Notes under the pieces: model-generated
Seen by the model: the letters and a program-made list of their open reading frames with translations, nothing else
Told to the model about the DNA's origin: nothing
The model's database searches: none
Program-made: the position numbers and the translations under genes
Shown here: one piece after another, positions 53,540 through 64,000 of the stretch
How positions within the stretch are numbered: position 1 is the first letter of the stretch
How the letters are laid out: every line of letters begins with the position of its first letter
Assembly: GCA_003254905.1 (NCBI GenBank)
Contig: QANU01028969.1
Span: 62,001 to 126,000 of the forward strand
Origin: Nissolia schottii
Lineage: Eukaryota; Streptophyta; Magnoliopsida; Fabales; Fabaceae
DNA length: 64,000 bases
Reading direction: 5' to 3'

Positions 53540-55960
53540 ATTGGATACGTGACCGATTTTGAGACACCAAAATATAACTTGCAATAAGATTTATATAAAG
53601 CAATAGAAAAAAAAATATTTTTTGTACTAGTCTTTTCTATCATAGAGAAAAAAAAAAAGATAGGACTAAAATAATCTTTATATGCACAAAAAAAAAATAA
53701 AAAAACATTTATATATAACTTAGGCAAACTTTTATTTTTGATCTAACTTATGATTAGACTCACTAAACTCTTAGATAATATCGGAACCCATGTTTTACAT
53801 TTTATATTGGCCACCTGCGTATGCCGATTCCTAAACTAAAAATATGTCACTAATATGGCCAATCAAAAATAATTTTTTTACATCTAAAAAATAGTCACTT
53901 AACAATTTATCAAATAAAAAAACAAATATTATAAAACAAAAAAATGAGTAATATTAAATACATGTGTGTACGAGCATGCAGAAATGTTCGATAACACTAC
54001 TTGTTTCTTTATTTTATAACAATATTAAACTAAATATTAAATTCACACATACTGAGCACACATAAGGTTTAGTGACAATGCTTGTTTATGTTGTGTAATG
54101 TTTATTTTATTTTTTTTTATCTTGTAACATTTATTATTTTGTTGGGTGACTATTTTTCAGATATATAAATAGCATAATTGATGCCCAGTTTAGCAACACC
54201 AACAGTTCTGCTACCCACTTTGCTGGAACAAGTTTTAGTAGCATCTTATGTGGGAATTGTGCGCAATAGCATCCGAAGTGAGTGAGTGGCTTCGGTCAAG
54301 CCTAGAAACTCGTCAAATACAAAACAAGCAGGAAGTAAGTTTTTGTTTGCTTCTAGCTCTACATAAGTTTTGAAGGGGGAATCCAATGATTGAAACAATG
54401 GCCATTTTAGATATCTTAATTAAAAGGGTTTCAATTCCAACCTTTAGTTTTTAATTCTTGTTCCTATCGGCATTGTTCATTCCCACTATGCATGGAGGGA
54501 AGATAAAGATGTTTTATCTTAGCCTGACACGTGTATTCAGTTTAAGAGTACTTTACAAAATTATTCTTATTAATTTTTTTTATTATTTGTATTGAATAAG
54601 AATATACTAAAAAAACTAATTAATCTTATATAAATTTAGAAAGTAAATAATTATTTAAAAAATATTAAAATAAAAAGGTGAATAATTATTTGAGAATAGA
54701 GAAATTATTTTGTAACTATTCCAAAGGCCACCTTACTCAGTTCCAAATACTTTGCCAAATATAGTGGTATGGGATGACATTGGCGCCGTTAAGCGATGAA
54801 CATTGAGTAATTGAAGAAAAGTAATACCTAAATCATTAAGATACGAAACTTATGATTAATAAAGTTCTCAAATTTGGCTTTAGACTACCCTTCATTTGAA
54901 AAATTTGATCTAAGGTTACATCGTGCACTCCTAGATATAAAAGACAGCATTTTAATTGATCAAAAACTATACTTCACAATTCATACGGTCACCCAATAAT
55001 TATGTCATGCAATAATTAATGAAACAATAAAATAGAAATGATATTTTATTATTTATACTCATTATAATCATTTTATATTTTAAGAATAACTTAATAATAT
55101 ATTTATCAAATATTATTTTTATGACTTCTATTTATTAAGAGTATTATTTTACCAAACAATATTACTATAAATTTTTAAAAATAACTTTTAGAAAACTCAA
55201 CCAAACCTAAAACTCTCCTTTCTAAATTTTAACATAATTGCATGTCCAAAACCTTTAGATAAACTATGATAAGATTTACGCGCTGGTTTTACTCTTAGTA
55301 TTCTTCTCTTTCTATAAAAATTAAAATATTTTTTTAAACTTTTTTCCCTTCTTCACACTTTTTTCTGTCACTCTATCTCGGGAGATCGTGAATTAGGACA
55401 ATAGAGGCGCTGTTGGTGGTATTCTAGAGGTGGTGTATGGCCTGAACTCATGACAAGTCCAAGATATCTGCAACAACAAAGTTCACCATACGTTCGCATT
55501 TCTAAATCACACGCACGCACAGTAAACTGAGATGTTAATCGAATTAACAAAAGGAAAATGTTAATAAATGTCATGAGACCCAGTCCTTTAAAACAAATGT
55601 GTGTTAGGATTTAGGAATATTGACATGGCAGAGCATACTCGAGTAGAGAAGTTATTGTGTGATTTTGAAACATCAAATTCAATATATTTTTGATCAATTA
55701 CATAATAACATTGCAATGTTAAGTGTTAAGAATATTCAATACTAACTCCAAGGGTCTTTTGCAAGTTGAGTTTAAGAGGGAAAAAGAAAATGATTAGGGT
55801 AACTTAATTATGTTTGAGAGTTTTAGTTTTAAAAAGAAATTTGTAGGGTTTTGTAAATTCCTTCCTTTCCTTTTTTATTTAGATTTATTTTTGGTAAGGC
55901 TGAGAAAAAAAATACAAATAAACTAAAAGCGTAAGAAGAAAGATCCCGATAGTCTTCACG
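53540..55960. other. AT-rich intergenic spacer
   Basis: No recognisable coding region on either strand. Short open frames (for example 55368-55574) have no domain. Confidence 0.45.
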
Positions 55961-57285
55961 CAAGAGGCTTTTTAACTCTAAAGGGGATGAACCAACAAAT
56001 TATACAAATTTTCTTCAATAGACTCCTATTTCACAAGCAAATCTGCACAAACATTAGCCTCCCATAAAATATGCTTCACCTCAACAACCCAATATCAGTG
56101 GAGCCAACCACGAATGTCATAAATAACGGCATGAAACAAATGAGAGGATATGTCATTGGAATTGATCAAATTAATTGTATCAAATGAGTTATAAGACCAT
56201 GATCCCAAGTTGTCATAAGACCAAATCGGACCGCCAAGAGATTTGGGAGAAGACTCCCTGCAATCCCAATAAAACCACAAAGACCAAGGATCCACCTGCC
56301 ATCATCCCCTCAGACGAGTCCACCAAACTCGTTATCTCCTGGATTCCCACACAAGCTACCATTAACATTCACGGTAACCTAACTAATAGGAGGCCATTTC
56401 CACCTAACCAAATGCGTCTGGGCAAATGAAGGCGGAGTCAAATCAATGCTCTAACCAACATCAAATATATCACATCTAATACATCAAATATATCACATCT
56501 AATACGGACAACAATCACCAGAAGATATAACAACCTCCCATTAAGAAACTCCTCATTACGCGATCACCAAACCCACCAAATAGTGGAACACCATAAAGCT
56601 GCTTCTTGACTAAAGGCAAAATCCTTCAACTAAGAAATTTGATCCTTCAAAGAAAAAGAACTGAAAATAATCCTCAACGCCTGTCAAATAGTGAACACCT
56701 TTGGGCAATGGATAAACAATGAAAAATAGTCTAATCCGCAAATTGGCAACGAACAAAACAAGTAGAAACACACAATCCTCGTCGAAAATGAACATCATTT
56801 GTCAGAAAATAGTTATTGCATGCCAGCCACAAGAGATATTTGCATTTCTCATATGTCCACTTCCAGTGTTCATTTTTCTTAGAAGAACAGTTACTTGATA
56901 AAATCTACTTATACCCACTAGTCGTAGAATAAATCCTAGAAGAGCCCTCTTTCCACACAAAATATTCATCAATTGAGCCATGAAACCACAAAAAAAAAAA
57001 ANACACTATCGAGTCTCTGGTTAACAATATCAATAAAAGGAATAAATGGAAGGCTAAAGTCTCAAGACTCATCATTCCAAATGTCACATACACACAACTT
57101 AATATCAAAAACACGTACAAAAGGCACTCATTGACAAAAAAGACCATTATGTAACCAATTATCAAACCAGAATGAAACGTGACCTATGTCCACGCAAAAA
57201 ACATACCCAAAGCAGACAACATTGAAAGCTTTGCAAATAGCTTGCCAAGTGGAAGAACAATTAAGATGCATATGATTTTATTTTA
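55961..57285 (-). pseudogene. LINE-type zf-RVT / RNase H remnant
   Basis: On the minus strand an N-terminal part (about 57200-56600, including HVSFWFDNW and VCDIWNDESW) resembles the zinc-binding reverse-transcriptase region of plant L1 LINEs. It is followed by an RNase H-like region (about 56440-56100) with VNVNGSLCGNPGDNEFGGLV, then WILGLCGFIGIAGS, each interrupted by stops. The catalytic Asp of the usual NVDGS is Asn here. An undetermined base lies at 57002. The 5' end is truncated and it cannot be active. Confidence 0.65.
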
Positions 57286-57463
57286 TTTTAGATAAGTCAG
57301 AGAATCAATTTTACTCCAAAAGAAAAATAACAAAATAACGGAATAATCACCTTACAGGGATCCAAACACACCCTAAATTGTCATTATTACGAAAATGACT
57401 GGCAGTGGTTATTGTACAGTCCATAAAAAATAATTGAGAACAAAAAAAAAAAACATTGACTTC
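57286..57463. other. Spacer before solo LTR
   Basis: Nothing recognised. Confidence 0.4.
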
Positions 57464-57730
57464 TGTAACGGACCTAAGTAAATAAAGGTCTAAATTAAGA
57501 ATTGGTCTAATTAGGGAGCCCATTTTTATTATAAATAGGAGGAATATGGGAAGTAGAAGGCATGGAAAATTTGATTTAGGTTATCCTACCTCTCTCTCTA
57601 AGATTTTTCTTCTCTAGTTTTCCATCACTATCCCATTTCTTTTGTAATTCAAACCAAAAGAATGCAGAAAATGCCACTATTATTCTTATCAATTCCATAA
57701 TCCATTCCATTAAAAATTCACATCGTTACA
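57464..57730 (+). mobile_element. 267-bp solo LTR with perfect target duplication
   Basis: It begins TGTAACG and ends CGTTACA, a perfect 7-bp terminal inverted repeat. Flanks are the identical pentamers ACTTC at 57459-57463 and 57731-57735. An internal TATAAATAGG at about 57531 is a likely LTR promoter, with a CT-rich leader downstream. No second LTR or internal domain is present. Confidence 0.9.
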
Positions 57731-57735
57731 ACTTC

Positions 57736-59256
57736 ATATATCATTGGGTATAAAACTTAGTTTGATATCAATGAATTAGACATTATATCTTAACCTAAAA
57801 CTTTAAAGTAATAAATTTATGATTCTTTTTGAATATATATTCATTGTTTAGTCTAAGCTTTATCAATGTGAGAATATGGGCAACTTTGAGAGAATTAATT
57901 CATGAACAAAAAGTGAATAATACTAAAACGATATAATTAATTACACGATGGGTTGAATATGTAATATAATTAGGCGTAAAATGGTTCAGAAAGCATATGC
58001 GCAGATCAAGATACCCCTCAAGGTTTGATTCATTTAATTTTAGATGAAGGCATAAATTATATTAAAGAAATAAGCGTTCCTCGGGAGTATTAGCACAGTC
58101 CTTGCTGTTGATTGGATCCAAGGTCAGGTCATGTGCCACTAGCTAGATGCATGCTGAGCAATCTCATCTCCTGCATGTGCTTTCTTTCTAACTCTGGTTT
58201 TCTTCTCACTCTCAGCTAATTAAGCTCCAAGTGATATTTATGTACCAAATTAAAGAAGCCGTTGTTAATTGTTTGCTTGTGTTTATTTTAAAATACTTGT
58301 ACATTAAAATATTCCTATGTCATTACTTTGAAAAGGGAAAAGCATTAAGTTATCATGTAATTTATAAATTATATTCTCCGTTTGTTTGATAATAATTGCC
58401 ACTTTAAACTTTTGATAATTTTTTGATACATTCTAAAATTAATATATTTAAATACAAACATTTAAATTTTTAAAGAATTACAAAAAAATAAATAAATTAA
58501 GGTGACACTTATTATAAAACGGAATGAGTAAAGTCCTCGCCAATACCTTATTCTTAATTAATTGATGCTTAACATGATCGTCTTCTCTAAGAGGACCTTC
58601 CATTGCAATCAAATCCAGCACAAATTAAGGTTCTTATGCTTTGCTGACTTCAAAATTAAGAGTTACTATGTTATTTCTATAAAAAAAGTTTTTATATTAT
58701 TTGGATTTATTGTATATAAGTCATCGATTCACTTCCATCCAATAATAAATGAATAGTAAGTTAAAACGGCATCTCATTACCATTCTGTAACGAGTACAAA
58801 CATTTAAAAAAAAAAAAACTAACTGTTTGCATAGGTTTTTTTTTTCCGTTAAGTTTGACTACTTATATAAAACACACTTGAGACGGGAAAACAAAATTAC
58901 AGCACTAATAATCTCACCCTTACTCCACTTAGACTTGATATTGCTCGATTAGAAACACACAAAGCCTCATTAAAAACTTTTTTAAAAAGAAAAACTTAGT
59001 GGAACAAACTCGTTTTTTAAGGGGTGAAAAGAGTACTCCACTTGAATCTAATTAAGGGGAACCCAAAAGAGATCAAAACAAAATAAAATACAAAAAAGCA
59101 CATCCACGAGTCAAACAAAAGAATGCGCAACTGACCTGAATAGAACTTTTTTGACACTCTTAGAAAACTAATTGATTTATGAGACAAGCTTATCTGAATT
59201 AGATAAAAGACAACACCTAGTGTCACCATTACTTATGCAACTGCATATAGCTTAGT
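57736..59256. other. AT-rich intergenic spacer
   Basis: No gene recognised. Confidence 0.4.
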
Positions 59257-59697
59257 TAGGCTTGGTTTGGTAATGCTGAGACTTTTTGTGAGTTGTTGAA
59301 TTCTTTGACTCTCCAAAAACTGTTTTAAAAAAGTCATAACAATATTGTTTGGTAAAAGAATAAGAAAATAACTCTCAATAAGCTGTAGTTATAGGAGTAA
59401 TGTTTAGTAAAGGTATTTTTACTCTTATCTTTACATCTAAAATTACTATAATAAACATAATTACTAAATAGGTAATAATGATCATTAAAATTTAAAGGTA
59501 TATTAGTATTGTAACATTTAAAAAAGCACAAATTAGTTCTAAAAAGTTACTTATAAGAACTCTTAAGAGCTCTTTTCAACTTTTAAAAGACAACAACAAA
59601 AACACATTTACTTTTTGTTTATCAAACACAAAAAATCAACTTATATTTTTTAAGAGTAAGAGCACTATCTCAAAAAGTTTTGCCAAATCAATCCTTA
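59257..59697. mobile_element. hAT-like MITE, about 440 bp
   Basis: TAGGCTTGGTTTGGTAA at the left and, reverse complemented, TAAGGATTGATTTGGCAAAA at the right. Subterminal GACTTTTTGTGAG and its partner near 59670 also pair. No coding capacity. Confidence 0.6.
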
Positions 59698-61205
59698 GAT
59701 ATATCCTTTATTTGACATTGTTTCTTCCATTCAAACAATCAATATTCAGCCATCCGCAATAAATGTCTACATGAGTAGCTATTTATTATTCTTTTCAAAA
59801 TAGAAAGTGGAATGAAAAATGGAAACACGTGATTTGTGTTTGGCTGTATCTTAATTATGTACACCTAAAACTAACTGAATTTTTTAACCAATACTTTTAG
59901 CTAATTAAGGAATCAAGAAAAAATAATTAATTAAAAAATTAAATTAAATTTTTTTAATATATTAAAAATTTGTTTACTTTTTATTTTTTAACTGGTATCC
60001 TTCAAACATTATTGATAATTATGGTGAGTAGTTGGCAATGACTCATCAAATTTAGAAGCCTTGGATGACATTTTTCTCAAAGGAAATTTACTAATATTTT
60101 TCATGAATTTTTTTTTAAAATAAGTATGAATCATTTTATTTCTAGGACCCTATACGAGAATATATTATTAAAGTCGCTCACAATCTACTAAGTCACAACA
60201 ATAATTGGCTTGCATTAAAAGAGCCTTATTAAAACCTCCGTGTGTGAGAGAAATTCTTTTCCTCCCCGATACATATTTGACATTTAATTTTTTCTCACTC
60301 ATGCTTTTTGTCACTTATTTGCTTAATTTTAAGACTTATGATGTTTTTAGAGAAACTCCATTTTTCATGAAATATAAAAGAATGAATCTCCTCAATGTCA
60401 ATGTTCCTTCTATTTCCTGCACCCATTTCTTTATCAGCAATGCTAGATATTAGTTGGATTAAATGTAAGGATGGATGCACTTAATCATTCAATGCATCAA
60501 CTATATCTCACATTGATCTGGTACCTAATTTCTGGCAAAAACTATGTTCGTTTTTTAACCATATGTTTTTTTTTTAAAAAATTATTTAATATAAAATTAA
60601 ATTCTTCTCTCTTCATGGTAAATTCTATACTTATGTTAGTGTAAAGGTTGAGTATTTAAGATTTTTGAACAATAACTGACATTACTCGTTGAGTTACTTA
60701 GAATATGGCCATCAGATATACTAGTAAATATTTGTACTAACTCTAGCATTGTTTGAAGTATTTAGATAACATGGTATTGCGTGCAGAAACTGACAGACTG
60801 AGAGCTGGATTCTCTTTGTTTTCCCTCTGCTCTTGAACACTCGCATATACACGGAAGCGCTGCAGTGCGCAATCAAATTAAGCTCAAACCCCAATCTTGG
60901 ATGACAGTGTGGCGTATCTCTAGAATCTAAATAAGTTTATTAGAGTAAATCCACCATTTACCTAGTTAGGTTTTAGAGAGAGAAAATCTCACTCAATTTT
61001 TAAGATAATATATTCGAGTTTATCTTAAAATTATTATAACTTAAAATTTAAGCTCAAAATGTTCATGTGTTGGAGGAGTGTGTTAAAATTTTATATTATT
61101 TAAAAATAAAATTTATCTTTATCTTTTGAGTTAATTTTTGAAGTTGAGTTAAGTCCAGTCAGCTAATTCTTCTCTCTCTCCCCCTCCACTGTATATCTAA
61201 AGTTC
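59698..61205. other. Upstream spacer of the PRE-like gene
   Basis: AT-rich with no gene. The last part should hold the PRE promoter. Confidence 0.4.
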
Positions 61206-61215
61206 TATTTAAATA
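61206..61215 (+). promoter_or_regulatory. Probable TATA box of the PRE-like gene
   Basis: TATTTAAATA about 320 bp before the start codon, preceded by a CT-rich stretch. It would give a 5'-UTR of about 290 nt. Confidence 0.4.
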
Positions 61216-61532
61216 CAACTATGCATATGGCACTTGTTTCTCACTAGCTAGCTCCTGTTCTGGTGTACTCTATAGCCTAGTCTTACCCTCGCGCCTTCTC
61301 CCTATTCTTGCTTTATCTTTTATACTACATATAGTTCATATATATATATATCTTTGCTTGAACACCACATCTCTATATAATTAACTTAATTTTGTCTCTG
61401 ATAAACTCGGTGTTTGTAGCTAACTAGATTTACAGCTAGCGTTATCAAAACCTGCCTAGCAGTGAGGGTATTGTTTTGTTTCGTTGATATAGATAGACAC
61501 TTATATAGTACTTTCAAATAATTAAGATAATT

Positions 61533-62995
61533 ATGTCTAGCAGAAGGTCAAGGTCGTCAAGGCAATCAGGTGGCTCTAATTCAAGTAATACCATCACCGA
61601 GGATCAGATCAATGAACTTGTGTCCAAGTTACAACAGCTTCTTCCTGAGATTCAACATAGGCGATCTGACAAGGTAATTCCGTTTCTACAATATTCCCTC
61701 TCAATGGTGATATGAGATCCCTGATCTAGCTACCAACAATTAGCTAGTACCCTATTTTCATATACGGTCATTTCTCCCTTTCTTCATTTTTCTATTGAGA
61801 TATATACTTGGATACAAATTACGTTGAGTCATAAATGAATCACAAATTGCATCTTGATACATTGAGTAAAAGATGTACTTAAAAGTAGAAAATGAACAAT
61901 TATTATGAAAGGAAATTAAGGAGTAACTCTTCCCCTCTCCGGGGTAGGGTTGTCACACTTTTAACTAGTGTGTAAAAAACATGAGGCATACAATTATTAA
62001 TTAAGGTCCATATATAGGGGACTAGCGGACAGTTCATCAACAATTGAGCCTTATGTATCAGTGGTTTTTCATTCTCCTTAAGTTGCTGTTGTAGCTGTTT
62101 TGATAAGGAAAATGCAGAAATATTTTGCTATAAACTTAGTTCACGGAATAATGTGATATATGTTTATTTACTCTTACATAAATAAGAAAAAAAAGTTGAC
62201 AAAATAGGTCTTGCTGTCTTGATGATTAATGCAAGTGATACTTTTAACCCTTCAATAATGACAGCAGCAGCAAAAGAAAATCAATCTATCTTTCTCAGAA
62301 CTCCTGAATTACATCATTCTTTAAATATGAAATAATTATTATTATTGTTAAGTGTTTAAACTACTTTTTCTATACATTTTCTTATTATCTTAAAACTTGC
62401 CAACTATTTGTAAGGCAACCTTTGGTTTTAATCTTAACATACAGATGACTAAAGATAGAAACATGTTTGGTGAAGAAATACGATGATAAAAAATTTAAAA
62501 TTCACTTAGTCTTATGAAATTTTTTTAAGTTAGTTTTGTTACATGGGAAGCATGTCATTCTTTTTGTCTTAGAATAAGAATCAAATATTACCTATGATCT
62601 TAATTATGTATATCTTAAAATTAAATTATAAACAAAAGAAAAACCATTAAAATATTATTAATTCATATCTGTAATATGCTAATATAATTTTTGTGGTGAG
62701 GTGGGAGGGGCCCTACATACAAGAGAGATTCTTTGCATATATGTGTGTGCATATATATATATATATATATGTATCGGTAATATATAACTGAACTTCACCT
62801 ATATAATTAGGACTAAAGTGAATATGAATGCGTTGTGTTGATCAGGTGTCAGCTGGGAAAGTGTTGCAAGAGACATGCAACTATATAAGAAGCTTACACA
62901 GAGAGGTGGACGATCTCAGCGAGCGCTTGTCTGAGCTGTTGGCTACAACTGACACCGCCCAAGCTGCCATCATTAGAAATTTACTTCTTCACTAG
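61533..62995 (+). CDS. PRE: Non-DNA-binding HLH protein, PRE/ILI family
   Basis: Exon 1 61533-61673 and exon 2 62846-62995 join in phase (GT-AG, intron 1,172 bp) to a 96-residue protein. The start [17 protein letters not shown] and HLH (about 20-75: [40 protein letters not shown]) are characteristic. It ends [15 protein letters not shown]. There is no basic DNA-contact region. In Arabidopsis and rice these small proteins (PRE1-6, ILI1) sequester inhibitory bHLH proteins such as IBH1 and promote cell elongation downstream of gibberellin, brassinosteroid and light. The intron contains a (TA)n run (62753-62770). Family certain; which paralogue is not. Confidence 0.95.
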
Positions 62996-64000
62996 CTAGA
63001 TAGATCCGTCATGTTTTAAGATATTATGATATAGTAATAGTAATTCTCATTGTTAATTACAGTAGCACTTCACTTGTGGACCGATCTAGTAGTCTTTCCC
63101 ACTTTTTAAATTCACTTTTGTGTTGTGTATTGAATAATTCGTCTTTAAAGTTTATAAATATAAAATTATATTATTTGGATCATTTACGAAGTGTAGACAC
63201 ATTGTGACTCCTCTCACAATACATTATGGGGCTCACTCATGACAATGTGTGTCCCATGATGTGTTGTGAGATGAATAATAATGTGTCTACACCTTTGAGT
63301 GGCTCAGGTAACACTACTCCAAAGTTAATTGTGTTTGTCAAGTTCATTTTTAAATTATGAAAAATATTAAATTTTTTCTAAGATTGTCAAAAATATCTAA
63401 TTTATTTACGAGAAAGATTAATTTGACTAACGTCAAAAGATTAATTTAATTAATTTTAATAATCTTAGAGATAAATTTGATAACCTTACGAAAGAATTTG
63501 ATGGTTTCTCTTTGTGTATTAGTTTTTATTTATTTGTTTTTCCTATGATTTTTGTACTAGGTTTTGTCAAATCTAGATGTGCATGATTATAAGGAAGTCT
63601 TAACTTCATCCGTCCAAGCTTCAGTTTCTCACAGAGGTAATTATTGAGAGAGTCACTTAATGGTGAGATGTGAGATTTCAAGACAAATAAAAAATCTTAT
63701 CACAAAACTATTAATAAATATTACTATTTCTCTCAAAGATTGATACGTTAGGTAGGGATAACTCAATAGTTACACATGAATCGAAAAAACTATCTCTACG
63801 TGAATCGAAAAAATTATCTCTTACAAGAGTTTAAGTCATTGAATAAAGATAAGTGATTGATTTTAATATTTAACAAAATGTATTAAATAAGTGAAATTCA
63901 TGGCTCGCATTCTGCTTTACTTTTGCACCCAAAGACTACATATAATTAAAATAAGAAAAATGATCACCCTAATTAGAAAGTGCATATGTATGTATTAGGA
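62996..64000. other. 3' flank of the PRE-like gene
   Basis: 3'-UTR then AT-rich spacer. It contains the foldback MITE listed next and no gene. Confidence 0.4.
63186..63300. mobile_element. Foldback MITE, about 115 bp
   Basis: GTGTAGACACATTGTGACTC at the left pairs with the reverse complement of the right end (GTGTAGACACATTATTATTC). The inner words CTCTCACAATACATTATGGG and CTCACAACACATCATGGGAC also pair, so nearly the whole element is one hairpin. Confidence 0.75.

Noticed and set aside
60788..60880. miR156-like string (TGACAGACTGAGAGCTGG)
   Set aside because: It does not match the mature miR156 sequence, and no complementary arm was found nearby.

Overview
The window is plant nuclear DNA, most likely from soybean or a close relative (Glycine-type legume). 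It is AT-rich, its genes have introns, and long intergenic stretches are full of MITEs, solo LTRs and degenerate transposon genes. There is no operon structure and there are no bacterial features. Genus is inferred from protein style and repeat style, not from a search.

Seven protein-coding genes can be assembled by hand. They are: a CC-NBS-LRR resistance-type gene whose N-terminal frame is broken (78-3256, +); a POPEYE/bHLH47-type iron-response regulator (11965-13707, +, four coding exons); an HVA22/DP1 membrane-shaping protein (15771-17828, +, five exons) with a 268-bp miniature LTR element in intron 3; an EB1 microtubule plus-end protein (21642-27651, -, eight exons) whose 3.8-kb first intron holds an uninterrupted (CA)n tract of about 917 bp; ribosomal protein uS4/RPS9 (34432-35911, +, three exons); an SKIP11-like F-box/kelch protein (41009-42406, -, two coding exons); and a PRE/ILI-type HLH protein (61533-62995, +, two exons). 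These are independent housekeeping or regulatory genes with no shared pathway.

The spaces between them are mobile DNA. 4.5-10.2 kb holds several inverted-repeat elements and a self-complementary inverted duplication of a WAT1-like (EamA) transporter exon. 18.3-20.2 kb carries a plant-mobile-domain pseudogene. 29.2-33.7 kb carries two members of a palindromic family, the larger with four tandem units of about 224 bp. 44.2-48.5 kb carries at least four copies of one MITE and a FAR1-type transposase pseudogene set among GTTAGGTC repeats.

The most striking region is 49.49-53.54 kb. A long-TIR, Pack-MULE-like element contains a DREB/ERF pseudogene. That pseudogene is split by a 1.86-kb solo LTR and again by a 965-bp hAT-like element, which itself carries a fragment of a tonoplast sugar-transporter gene. 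A LINE remnant (56-57.3 kb), a perfectly bounded solo LTR (57464-57730) and two further MITEs follow.
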